A stretch of 64,000 nucleotides of DNA from an uncultured Pseudomonadales bacterium (GTDB lineage: Bacteria; Pseudomonadota; Gammaproteobacteria; Pseudomonadales; Azotimanducaceae): the NCBI GenBank assembly GCA_958296195.1, contig OY282455.1:4141809-4205808 (forward strand), written 5' to 3'. The first letter of the stretch is position 1. The number at the start of each line of letters is the position of its first letter. Positions 33,918 to 46,800 of the stretch are shown here, in pieces. The notes under the pieces were generated by a model, which was not told the origin of the DNA, made no database searches, and saw only the letters and a program-made list of their open reading frames with translations. Made by a program: the position numbers and the translations under genes.

Positions 33918-34307
33918 ATGAACCGATTGGCAATTGCCGCAAACGGCCTTCCCCCGGAAGGGCGCCAAGCCCCTGCCGCTTGGCTTGCCGGCGGTGGCTT
34001 GGGCAAGGGCCGGGCGCAAGGGAAGGCAATCAAGGCCCTTGTCGGAGCGGCGTTGCTGGGCTTGGCGGCAGCCGGCAACCTCAACGCCGCCACGCCGGAG
34101 GAATTGGCCGGGCCGGACGTCACCATCATTGCCGGCGAGGAGCGCACCATCTACGAGTACCGGCAAAACGGCGTTCTGCGCATGGTCAAGATCGCGCCCA
34201 AATGGGGCAAGCCGTATTACCTCTACCCCCGGGACCAAACCACCGGCTTCGGCGACCTGCAGGCGGCGGACATGCTGCTGCCCACTTGGGTGATCGTCGA
34301 GTTTTGA
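33918..34307 (+). CDS. DUF2782 family protein
   Basis: Small exported protein of unknown role, 129 residues from ATG at 33918. The C-terminal 75 residues are the recognisable DUF2782 part (ATPEELAGPDVTIIAGEERT, then YEYRQNGVLRMVKIAPKWGKPYY and TTGFGDLQAADMLLPTWVIVEF). Before it is a hydrophobic segment, ALVGAALLGLAAAGNLNA, that looks like a signal peptide, but 35 residues of polar sequence precede that, so the true start may be an internal non-ATG codon near residue 35. The family sits between polA and thrB in many gammaproteobacteria. Here it is next to polA, while thrB lies 29.6 kb away beyond an inserted block. Confidence 0.85.
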   Translation: MNRLAIAANGLPPEGRQAPAAWLAGGGLGKGRAQGKAIKALVGAALLGLAAAGNLNAATPEELAGPDVTIIAGEERTIYEYRQNGVLRMVKIAPKWGKPYYLYPRDQTTGFGDLQAADMLLPTWVIVEF

Positions 34308-34744
34308 CTTGCCATGCAGCCAGGCCCTAGTTGCCCTCCGCCCATCGGTGCAGTTTCGCTAGGTTGCAAGCGGGCGGGAGCACTGCCGCCGGGTTCTAGG
34401 CAGCGCACTGTCCCGTCGGTCCGGGGCCATCTTAAAGTCGGGGTTTCGTTTTCCGCACTGCGATTGGGGAGTTGGCGCGCGCGTTTGGGTTTTCCGGAGG
34501 TTTTCGGGCTGGCGCTTGGACTTGGCGCGGCATCGGCCCCCGTCGCAGGTGAAGTCGCGGACTTGGCGCCGAAGGCGGTCTGCGTCGTGGCGCGTCCGGT
34601 GCGGACGATCCGCCGTTCGCGCACGATGCGGAGGGCTTGGCGACGGCCCGCACAACCCCTATCCTGCACCTCTTTTATTATAAAGGCACGCCTGCTTTTT
34701 TTCTCTTCTTCACTTCAACTTTGAGGATGTGACCCGGTGAAGAG

Positions 34745-34766
34745 CCCCCCCCCCCCCCCCCCCCCC
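34745..34766. repeat. Homopolymer of 22 C
   Basis: An uninterrupted run of 22 C, 88 bases upstream of the giant gene's start codon. Runs of this length slip during replication and are classical phase-variation switches when placed in promoters, leaders or early codons of surface-protein genes. With 22 C the small GTG-started frame at 34737 ends at a stop before 34820. With 21 (or 18, 24) C it would run in frame into the giant gene. The exact length is also a known weak point of sequencing and assembly. Confidence 0.85.
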
Positions 34767-34771
34767 TCGAT

Positions 34772-34837
34772 ACCGCCGCGCAGCCCCCGTCGCTGTCGAT
34801 CGACTCACCAAGCGTGACGGAGGGCGACCGCGGCACG
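34772..34837 (+). repeat. Partial, out-of-frame copy of the giant gene's first repeat
   Basis: In the +2 frame this reads TAAQPPSLSIDSPSVTEGDRG. This corresponds to the end of the signal peptide plus the first 13 residues of a Calx-beta unit as found at 34925-34985 (AAAQTLSINSPSVTEGDSG). The frame then runs to a TGA that overlaps the giant gene's ATG (ATGA). It looks like a leftover 5' end of a second repeat gene or of an earlier version of this one. Confidence 0.75.
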
Positions 34838-34854
34838 ATGACCCAGAGGTTGGC

Positions 34855-37800
34855 ATGAAGCGGTGGATCGCCGGCCGGCGCCTCTGCCTTGTCCCCTTGC
34901 TTCTCCTTGCCTTCGCCGCCGCGCCCGAGGCCGCCGCGCAGACGCTGTCGATCAACTCGCCGAGCGTGACCGAGGGGGACAGCGGCTTTCCGAACCTGAC
35001 GTTCACGGTGACGTTGAGCCCGGCGAGCAGCCAGCAGGTGACGGTGCAATACAGCACCAGGGCGAGCCGCAGCACGGCCACGCCGTCCACGGACTACGGG
35101 ACGAACAGCGGCACGCTGACCTTCGCGGCGGGGACGACCAGCCAGACCTTCGACGTGTGGGTGAGGGGCGATACGACCGACGAGACGAACGAGACCGTCG
35201 TGGCGGAGATTGGCAACGCGAGTGGCGCGACGATCTCGACGGGTACCGGCACGGGGACGATCATCGACGACGACGGACCGACGGTGTCGATCAACTCACC
35301 AAGCGTGTCGGAGGGGGACAGCGGCTCGACGAACCTGACGTTCACGGCGACGTTGAGCGCGACGAGCGTCCAGCAGGTGACGGTGGCCTATGCCGACGCC
35401 GGGACCGGCACGGCCACGTCCGGGACGGACTACACGGCCATCACCGGCGGCACGCTGACCTTCACGGCGGGGACGACCAGCCAGACCTTCAACGTGGCGG
35501 TGACGGGCGATACGACCGCCGAGCCGAATGAGACCGTCGTGGTGACCCTGAGCAGCCCGACGAACGCGACGATCTTGACGGCGACCGGCACGGGGACGAT
35601 CACGAACGACGATGGGGTGTCGCTGTCGATCAACTCGCCGAGCGTGACCGAGGGGGACAGCGGCTTTCCGAACCTGACGTTCACGGTGACGTTGATTCCG
35701 GCGAGCGACCAGCAGGTGACGGTGCAATACAGCACCAGAGCGAGCCGCAGCACGGCCACGCCGTCCACGGACTACGGGACGAACAGCGGCACGCTGACCT
35801 TCGCGGCGGGGACGACCAGCCAGACCTTCGACGTGTGGGTGAGGGGCGATACGACCGACGAGTTGAACGAGACCGTCGTGGCGGAGATTGGCAACGCGCG
35901 CAACGCGACGATCTCGACGAATACCGGCACGGGGACGATCATCGATGACGACGGACCGACGGTGTCGATCAACTCACCAAGCGTGACGGAGGGGGACAGC
36001 GGCTCGACGAACCTGACGTTCACGGCGACGTTGAGCGCGGCGAGCGTCCAGCAGGTGACGGTGGACTACGCCGACGCCGGGACCGGCACGGCCACGTCGG
36101 GGACGGACTACACGGCCATCACCGGCGGCACGCTGACCTTCACGGCGGGGACGACCAGCCAGACCTTCAACGTGGCGGTGACGGGCGATACGACCGCCGA
36201 GCCGAATGAGACCGTCGTGGTGACCCTGAGCAGCCCGACGAACGCGACGATCTTGACGGCGACCGGCACGGGGACGATCACGAACGACGATGGGGTGTCG
36301 CTGTCGATCAACTCGCCGAGCGTGACCGAGGGGGACAGCGGGTCGACGAACCTGACGTTCACGGCGACGTTGAGCGCGGCGAGCGTCCAGCAGGTGACGG
36401 TGGCCTACGCCGACGCCGGGAGCGGTACGGCCACGTCCGGGACCGACTACACGGCCATCACCGGTGGTACGCTGACCTTCACGGCGGGGACGACCAGCCA
36501 GACCTTCAACGTGGCGGTGACGGGCGACACGACCGACGAGTCCAACGAGACCGTCATGGTGGCGCTGGTCAATCCGACGAACGCGACGATCGCGACCGCG
36601 ACCGGCACGGGAACGATCACGGACGACGACGGGGTGACGCTGTCGATCAACTCGCCGAGCGTGACGGAGGGGAACAGTGGTTCGACGAACCTGACGTTCA
36701 CCGTGACCTTGGGCGCGGCGAGCAGCCAGCAGGTGACAGTGGACTACGCGGACGCCGGGACCGGCACGGCCACGTCGGGGACCGACTACACGGCCATCAC
36801 CGGTGGTACGCTGACCTTCCCGGCGGGGACGACCAGCCAGACCTTCAACGTGGCGGTGACGGGCGATACTACCCCCGAGACGAACGAGACCGTCGTGGTG
36901 ACCCTGAGCGGCGCGACGAACGCGACGATCTCGACGGCGACAGGGACGGGGACGATCACGAATGATGACGCGGGCCTGATCTTCACCCCCACTGCCCTGA
37001 CCGTGACCGAGGAAGGCACCAGCAAGTCATTCACCATGTCGTTGGCCACTGATACCGGGGGGGATGTTTCGATCGATATCTATCCGCCCGCCGGGCTCAG
37101 GGTGGATAACAAGACTCAGAGTTTCAGCTACGATCTCTCCTTTGGGGACACTCCGGCGATCTCCGTCGAGGCCCTCGCGGACGGCAACAGCGAGGACGAG
37201 ACCAGGTACATCCAATATGACGCAGGTGGCTACGGCTCCACCGGCCGTCGGAATGGGGTGACGGTCACGGTCATCGACGACGACAAGCCGGCCGTGTCGC
37301 TGTCGCTGTCGCCGGCGTCGGTCTCGGAGAACGGCGGGGTGGCCACGGTGACGGCGACTCTGAGCGAGGCTTCGACCGTGGCCACCACGATCACGGTGTC
37401 GGCGGCGGCGGGGACGGACACGGACGCTTCCGACTTCACCCTGAGCGCGGCGCGGACGCTGACGATCGCGGCGGGCGAGACGACGAGTACCGGCACGGTG
37501 ACGGTCACCGCCGTGGACAACGCCCTGGACGAACCGGACAAGAGTGTCACCGTGTCCGGCTCGGCGTCGAACAGCTCGGCGTTGGGAGTTCTGCAGCCTT
37601 CCGACGAGACGTTGACGATCACCGACGACGACGGGCCGACGGTGTCGATCGACTCGCCGAGCGTGACCGAGGGGGACAGCGGTTCGACGAACCTGACCTT
37701 CACCGCGACGTTGAGCGCGGCGAGCGTCCAGCAGGTGACGGTGGACTGGGCAGAGGGGACGGGCGGCACCGCTACTTCCGGGACGGACTATACGGCGATC

Positions 37801-40800
37801 ACCGGCGGGACGCTGACCTTCGCGGCGGGGACGATTAGTCAGACCTTCGATGTGGCGGTGACCGGCGATGCGACCGACGAGCTGGACGAAACCGTCGTGG
37901 TGACCCTGAGCAGCGCGACGAACGCGACGATCGCGACGGCGACCGGCACGGGGACGATCACGAACGACGACGGGCCGACGGTGTCGATCAACTCGCCGAG
38001 CGTGACCGAGGGGGACAGCGGGTCGACGAACCTGACGTTCACGGCGACGTTGAGCGCGGCGAGCGTCCAGCAGGTGACGGTGGACTGGGGGCCAGGGACG
38101 GGTGGCACCGCGACTTCCGGGACCGACTACACGGCCGTCACCGGCGGCACATTGACCTTCACGGCGGGGACGACCAGCCAGACCTTCACCGTGGCGGTGA
38201 CGGGCGACACGACCGACGAGACGAACGAGACCGTCGTGGTGACCCTGAGCAGTCCGACGAACGCGACGATCGCGATGGGTACCGGCACGGGGACGATCAC
38301 GGACGACGACGGGCCGACGGTGTCGATCAACTCACCGAGCGTGACGGAGGGCGACAGCGGCTCGACGACCCTGACGTTTACGGTGACGTTGAGCGCGGCG
38401 AGCGTCCAGCAGGTGACGGTGGCCTATGCGGACGCCGGGACCGGCACGGCCACGTCCGGGACCGACTACACGACCATCACCGGTGGTACGCTGACCTTCA
38501 CGGCGGGGACGACCAGCCAGACCTTCAACGTATCGGTGACGGGCGACACGACCGACGAGGCGAACGAGACCGTCATGGTGGCGCTGGTCAATCCGACGAA
38601 CGCGACGATCGCGACCGCGACCGGCACGGGAACGATCACGAACGACGACGGGGCGACGCTGTCGATCAACGCGCCAAGCGTGACCGAGGGGAACAGCGGC
38701 TCGACGAACCTGACGTTCACCGTGACCTTGGGCGCGGCGAGCAGCCAGCAGGTGACGGTGGACTACGCGGACGCCGGGACCGGCACGGCCACGTCGGGGA
38801 CCGACTACACGACCATCACCGGTGGTACGCTGACCTTCCCGGCGGGGACGACCAGCCAGACCTTCAACGTGGCGGTGACGGGCGATACGCTGGGCGAGGC
38901 GAACGAGACCGTCGTGGTGACCCTGAGCAACCCGACGAACGCGACGATCGCGACGGGTACCGGCACGGGGACGATCACGAACGACGACTCGGGCCTGATC
39001 TTCAACCCCACTGCCCTGACCCTGACCGAGGAAGGCCCCGGCAAGTCATTCACCCTGTCGCTGGCCTCTAATCCCGGGTTTGATGTTTCGATCGATATCT
39101 TTCCGCCCGCCGGGCTCAGGGTGAATAACCGCACTAGTACAATAGCCTACGATCTCTCCTTTGGGGACGCTCCGACGTTCTCCGTCGAGGCCCTCGCGGA
39201 CGGCAACAGCGAGGACGAGACCAGGTACATCCAATATGACGCAGGTGGCTACGGCTCCACCGGCCGTCGGAATGGGGTGGCGGTCACGGTCATCGACGAC
39301 GACAAGCCGGCCGTGTCGCTGTCGCTGTCGCCGGCGTCGGTCTCGGAGAACGGCGGGGTGGCCACGGTGACGGCGACTCTGAGCGAGGCTTCGACCGTGG
39401 CCACCACGATCACGGTGTCGGCGGCGGCGGGGACGGACACGGACGCTTCCGACTTCACCCTGAGCGCGGCGCGGACGCTGACGATCGCGGCGGGCGAGAC
39501 GACGAGTACCGGCACGGTGACGGTCACCGCCGTGGACAACGCCCTGGACGAACCGGACAAGCGCGTCACCGTGTCCGGCACGGTATCGCACAACGGCGTG
39601 ACGGCGCCCGCCGACCAGACGCTGACGATCACCGATGACGACCCCGCGCCGACACTGTCGCTCAACTCGCCGAGCGTGACGGAGGGCGACAGCGGCACGA
39701 CGACCCTGACGTTCACGGCGACCCTGAGCGCAGCGAGCGGCCGGCATGTGACGGTGGCCTGGGCCGACGCCGCGACCGGCACGGCCACGTCCGGGACGGA
39801 CTACACGGCGATCACCGGCGGGACGCTGACCTTCGTGGCGGGGACGACCAGCCAGACCTTCGACGTGTCGGTGACGGGCGACACGCTGGACGAAGCGAAC
39901 GAGACGGTGGTGGTGTCCCTGAGCAACCCGACGAACGCGGCCATATCAAGTACGACGGGTACCGGCACGGGGACGATCACGGACGACGACGCGGCGACGG
40001 CGACGCTGTCGATCAACTCGCCGAGCGTGGCGGAGGGGGACAGCGGCACGGCCACCCTGACGTTCACGGTGACCTTGAGCGCGGCGAGCGGCCAGTCGGT
40101 GACGGTGGCCTACGCCGACGCCGGGACCGGCACGGCCACGTCGGGGACGGACTACACGGCGATTACCGGTAGGACGCTGACCTTCCCGGCGGGGACGACC
40201 AGCCAGACCTTCGACGTGGCGGTGACCGGCGATACGACCGACGAGTTGAACGAGACCGTCGTGGTGACCCTGAGCAGCCCGACGAACGCAACCGTATCAG
40301 CTACGGCAGGTACCGGCACGGGGACGATCACGGACGACGACGGGCCGACGGTATCGATTGACTCGCCGAGCGTGACGGAGGGGAACAGCGGCTCGACGAA
40401 CCTGACGTTCACGGTGACGTTGAGCGCGACGACCGTCCAGCAGGTGACGGTGGCCTACGCCGACGCCGGGACCGGCACGGCCACGTCCGGGACGGACTAC
40501 ACGGCGATCGCGGGCGGGACGCTGACCTTCCCGGCGGGGACGACCCGCCAGACCTTCAACGTGGCGGTGACGGGCGATACGACTGCCGAGTCGAACGAGA
40601 CCGTCATGGTGGCGCTGGTCAATACGACGAACGCGACGATCGCGACGGCGACCGGCACGGGAACGATCACGAACGACGACGGGGCGACGCTGTCGATCAA
40701 CGCGCCAAGCGTAGCGGAGGGGAACAGCGGCTCGACGAACCTGACGTTCACCGTGACCTTGGGCGCGGCGAGCAGCCAGCAGGTGACGGTGGACTACGCG

Positions 40801-43800
40801 GACGCTGGGACCGGCACGGCCACGTCCGGGACGGACTACACGGCCATCACCGGTGGTACGCTGACCTTCACGGCGGGGACGACCAGCCAGACCTTCAACG
40901 TGTCGGTGACGGGCGATACGCTGGGCGAGGCGAACGAGACCGTCGTGGTGACCCTGAGCAACCCGACGAACGCGACGATCGCGACGGGTACTGGCACGGG
41001 GACGATTACGAACGACGACGCGGGCGTGGTCTTCAACCCCACTACCCTGACCCTGACCGAGGAAGGCCCCGGCAAGACGTTCACCGTGGCGCTGGCCTCT
41101 GATCCCGGGGACGGGGTTGAGGTTACGATCAGATTCCTCGCGGACCCCGGGCTCGCGATGAGTAGCTTCATTGCCTTCAGGAACAATCGGGATGTCTACC
41201 TCGATTTCGAGTACGGCAGCGATCCCTTTGAGATGACCGTCACGGCCCTCGCGGACAGCAACGGCAATGACGAGACCAGGTACATCAGGTACACGACGTC
41301 CGGCTACCAAGGTGCCGTGGACATCACTAACCCCCAGAATGCGGTGCGGGTCAACGTCATCGACGACGACAAGCCGGCCGTGTCGCTGTCGCTGTCGCCG
41401 GCGTCGGTCTCGGAGAACGCGGGCGTCTCTACGGTGACGGCGACGCTAAGCGAGGCTTCGACCGCGGCCACCACGATCACGGTGTCGGCGGCGGCAGGGA
41501 CGGGCGCGGACTCTTCCGACTTCACCCTGAGTTCGGCGAACACGCTGACGATCGCGGCGGGCGCGACGACGAGCACCGGCACGGTGACGGTCACCGCCGT
41601 GGACAACGCCCTGGACGAACCGGACAAGCGCGTCACCGTGTCCGGCGCGGTATCGCACAACGGCGTGGCGGCGCCCGCCGACCAGACGCTGACGATCACC
41701 GATGACGATCCCACGCCGACACTGTCGCTCGACTCGCCGAGCGTGACGGAGGGCGACAGCGGCTCGACGACCCTGACGTTCACGGCGACCCTGAGCGCAG
41801 CGAGCAGCCGGTATGTGACGGTGGCCTGGGCCGACGCCGCGACCGGGACGGCCACGTCCGGGACGGACTACACGGCGATCACCGGCGGGACGCTGCTCTT
41901 CCCGGCAGGGACGACCAGCCAGACCTTCAATGTGTCGGTGACCGGCGACACGCTGGACGAAGCGAACGAGACGGTGGTGGTGTCCCTGAGCAACCCGACG
42001 AACGCGGCCATATCAAGTACGGCGGGTACCGGCACGGGGACGATCACGGACGACGACGCAACGACGGCGACGCTGTCGATCAACTCGCCGACCGTGACGG
42101 AGGGTGACAGCGGCTCGACGAACCTGACGTTCACGGTGACCTTGAGCGCGGCGAGCGGCCAGTCGGTGACGGTGGACTACGCCGACGCCGGGACCGGCAC
42201 GGCCACGTCGGGGACGGACTACACGGCGATTACCGGTAGGACGCTGACCTTCCCGGCGGGGACGACCAGCCAGACCTTCAACGTGGCGGTGACGGGCGAT
42301 ACGACTGGCGAGTCGAACGAGACCGTCGTGGTGACCCTGAGCGGCGCGACGAACGCGACGATCGCGACGGGTACCGGCACGGGGACGATCACGAATGATG
42401 ACGCGGGCCTGATCTTCACCCCCACTGCCCTGACCTTGAACGAGGAAGGCGCCAGCAAGTCGTTCACCATACAACTGGCCACTGATCCCGGGTTTGATGT
42501 TTCGATCGAGATCTTTCCGCCCGACGGGCTCAGGGTGGATAACAGTACTCGGAGCTTCGACTACGATCTCTCCTATGGGGACACTCTGGCGCTCTCCGTC
42601 GAGGCCCTCGCGGACAGCAACAGCGAGGACGAGACCAAGTATATCCAGTATAGCGCGTTCAGCTACGGCCCCTCGGGCCGTCAGAATGGGGTGGAGGTCA
42701 CGGTCATCGACGACGACGAACCGGCCGTGTCGCTGTCGCTGTCGCCGGCGTCGGTCTCGGAGAACGGCGGGGTGGCCACGGTGACGGCGACGCTGGGTGA
42801 GGCTGTGGCCGCAGCCACCACGATCACGGTGTCGGCGGCGGCGGGTACGGGCACGGACGCTTCGGACTTCACCCTGAGCGCGGCGCGGACGCTGACGATC
42901 GCGGCGGGCGAGACGACGAGTACCGGCACGGTGACGATCACCGCCGTGGACAACGCCCTCGACGAACCGGACAAGAGTGTCACCGTGTCCGGCGCGGCCT
43001 CGAGCAGCGCGGGAATTCGGCAACCCACCGATCAGACGCTGACGATCACCGACGACGACGGGCCGACGGTGTCGATCGACTCGCCGAGCGTGACCGAGGG
43101 CGACAGCGGTTCGACGAACCTGACGTTCACGGCGACCTTGAGCGCGACGACCGGCCAGCAGGTGACGGTGGATTACGCCGACGCCACGACCGGCACAGCC
43201 ACGTCGGGGACCGACTACACGGCCATCACCGCCGGGACGCTGACCTTCCCGGTGGGGACGACCAGCCAGACCTTCGACGTAGCGGTGACGGGCGACACGC
43301 TGGACGAAGCGAACGAGACGGTGGTGGTGTCCCTGAGCAGCGCGACGAACGCGACGATCGCGACGGGTACCGGCACGGGGACGATCACGGACGACGACGC
43401 GACGACGGCGACGCTGTCGATCGACTCGCCGAGCGTGACGGAGGGGAACAGCGGCTCGACGAACCTGACGTTCACGGTGACGTTGAGCGCGGCGAGCGGC
43501 CAGCAGGTGACGGTGGACTACGCCGACGCCGGGACCGGCACGGCCACGTCGGGGACGGACTACACGGCGATTACCGGTGGTACGCTGACCTTCACGGCGG
43601 GGACGACCAGCCAGACCTTCACCGTGGCGGTGACGGGCGATACGCTGGCCGAGAGGAACGAGACCGTCGTGGTGACCCTGAGCGGCGCGACGAACGCGAC
43701 GATCGCGACGGCGACCGGCACGGGGTGGATCACGAACGACGATGTGGGCCTGATCTTCACCCCCACTGCCCTGACCTTGACCGAGGAAGGCGCCAGCCAG

Positions 43801-46800
43801 ACCTTCACCGTGACCCTGAGCTCCCGCCCCTCCTCAGAACAGGCTACGATCTTTCTCTACCCTGACCCCGGCCTTGAGTTGAGCGCCGGTAGCGCCGGTA
43901 CCGCCAGGAACCCTGGGAACGTCACGTTCAATTTCCGGTGGGGGTTTGACTCCCCCCGCGAGATCACCGTCACGGCCCTCGCGGACAGCAACGACGATGA
44001 CGAGACCAGGTACATCAAGTACAGGACGTCCGGCTACGACGCCGTGGACGACGCTACCACTACCCCCCAGAATGGGGTGCGGGTCAACGTCATCGACGAC
44101 GACGATCCGACCGTGTCGCTGTCGCTGTCGCCGGCGTCGGTCTCGGAGAACGCGGGCGTCTCTACGGTGACGGCGACGCTGAACAAGGCTGTGACCGCAG
44201 CCACCACGATCACGGTGTCGGCGGCGGCGGGGACGGACACGGACGCTTCGGACTTCACCCTGAGTTCGGCGCGGACGCTGACGATCGCGGCGGGCGCGAC
44301 GACGAGTACCGGCACGGTGACGGTCACCGCCGTGAACAACGCCCTCGACGAACCGGACAAGAGTGTCACTGTGTCCGGCACGGTATCGCACAACGGCGTG
44401 ATGGCGCCCGCCGACCAGACGTTGACGATCACGGATGACGATCCCACGCCGACGCTGTCGATCAACTTGCCGACCGCGACGGAGGGTGACAGCGGCACGA
44501 CGAACCTGACGTTCACGGCGACGTTGAGCGCGGCGAGCGGCCGGCAGGTGACGGTGGACTACGCGGACGCCACGACCGGCACGGCCACGTCGGGGACGGA
44601 CTACACGGCGATCACGGACGGGACGTTGACCTTCACAGCGGGGACGACCAGTCAGACCTTCACCGTAGCGGTGACGGGCGACGTCCTGGATGAGTCGAAC
44701 GAGACCGTCGTGGTGACGTTGAGCAACGCGGCGAACGCGGCCATATCAGCTACGGCGGGTAGCGGCACGGGAACCATCACCGACGACGATGCGACGCCCT
44801 CGATCACGTTGACGGTGGATAAGAGCAGCGTGGGCGAGGGCGACGGGGCGACCCTGATCACGGTGACCGCCACGGTGGACGGCACGACCCGGTTCCCCGC
44901 GGCCAAGACGGTGACCGTGAGAGTGGCGGGCAGCGGCACGGCGACGGCGGTGGACTTCACGGCGGTGGCGAACTTCGACATTACGATTGGGGCGGGGGCG
45001 GCTAGCCAGACCGGGACGTTCACGCTGACGCCGACGGACGACACGGCGGACGAGACCGACGAGACGATCACGGTGAGCGGCGCCCCAGGCGACCTGACGG
45101 TGAATTCGGCGACGATCAGCCTGACGGACAACGACGGCGCGCCGACGCTGTCGATCAACTCGCCGAGCGTGTCGGAGGGGAACAGCGGTTCGACCAACCT
45201 GACGTTCACGGTGACGTTGAGTCCGGCAAGCGCCCAGCAGGTGACGGTGGCTTACGCCGACGCCACGACCGGCACGGCCACGTCGGGGACGGACTACACG
45301 GCCATCACCGGCGGGACGCTGACCTTCGCGGCGGGGACGACCAGCCAGACTTTCAACGTGTCAGTGCTGGGCGATACGCTGGACGAGGCGAACGAGACGG
45401 TGGTGGTATCGCTGAGCAGCCCGACGAACGCGGCCGTATCCAGTACGGCGGGCACCGGCACGGGGACGATCACGGACAACGACGCGACGCCGACGTTGTC
45501 GGTCAACTCACCGAGCGTGACGGAGGGGAACAGCGGTTCGACGAACCTGACGTTCACGGTGACGTTAAGCGCGGCGAGCGGCCGGCAGGTGACGGTGGGC
45601 TACGCCGACGCCGGGAGCGGCACGGCCACGTCGGGGACCGACTACACGGCCATCACCGCCGGCACGCTGACCTTTGCGGCGGGGACGATTAGTCAGACCT
45701 TCGCCGTGGCGGTGACGGGTGATGCGCTGGACGAGGCGAACGAGACGGTGGTGGTGACGTTGAGCGGCGCGACGAATGCGACCGTATCAAGTGCAGCGGG
45801 TACCGGCACGGGAACGATCACGGACGACGACGGCGCGCCGTTGCTGTCAATCAACTCGCCGAGCGTGACGGAGGGTGACAGCGGTTCAAAGAACCTGACG
45901 TTCACGGTGAGGTTGAGCGCGGCGAGCGGCCAACAGGTGACGGTGGACTATGCGGACGCCGGGAGCGGCACGGCCACGTCGGGGACGGACTACACGGCGA
46001 TTACCGCTGGCACGCTGACCTTTGCGGTGGGGACGACCAGCCAGACCTTCAACGTGTCGGTGACGGGCGACGTCATAGACGAGTTGAACGAGACTGTCGT
46101 GGTGACCCTGAGCAACCCGACGAATGCGACGACCTCGACGGCGAGCGGGACGGGGACGATCACGGACGACGATGCGACGCCGACCGCGATCACCTTGACG
46201 GTGGATGAAAGCAGTGTGGCCGAGGACGACGGGGCGACCACGATCACGGTGACGGCGACGGTGGACGGCGCGACCCGGTTCGCCGCGGCCACGACGGTGA
46301 CCGTGAGCGTGGCGGGCAGCGGCACGACGACGGCGGTGGACTTTACGGCGGTGGCGGATTTTGACATTACGATCGGGGCGGGGGCGGCGAGTCAGACCGG
46401 GACGTTCACGCTGACGCCGACGAACGACACGCTGGACGAAGCGGACGAGACGGTGACGGTGAGCGGCGCGTCGGGCAGCCTGACAGTGAGCTCGACCACG
46501 ATCAGCCTGACGGACGACGACGACGCGCCGTCGCTGTCGATCAACTCACCGAGCGTGACCGAGGGTGACAGCGGTTCGACGAACCTGACGTTCACGGTGA
46601 CGTTGAGCGCGGCGAGCGGCCAGCAGGTGACGGTGGACTACGCCGACGCCAGTACCGGCACGGCCACGTCGGGGACGGACTACACGGCCATCACCGCCGG
46701 CACGCTGACCTTTGCGGTGGGGACGATTAGTCAGACCTTCGACGTGGCGGTGATGGGCGACGTCATAGACGAGTCGAATGAAACAGTGGTAGCGACGTTA

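Larger units (their letters stand above)
34308..34854. other. Intergenic region before the giant gene
   Basis: 547 bases. It holds, in order: about 350 bases in which I see no gene (open frames on both strands lack any family resemblance), an AT-rich patch at 34671-34722 with TATTAT/TATAAA sequences that could be a -10 region, the 22-base C run at 34745-34766, and a short out-of-frame copy of the giant gene's beginning (34772-34837). Confidence 0.6.

Noticed and set aside
33893-34150. Upstream extension of polA by 86 codons
   Set aside because: It lies antisense to the DUF2782 gene and has no similarity to polymerase I; the nuclease domain starts right after 33892.
34314-34724. Plus-strand open frame of 136 codons between DUF2782 and the giant gene
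   Set aside because: Low-complexity R/P/A-rich translation without family resemblance; the region also opens in other frames, as expected for GC-rich non-coding DNA.
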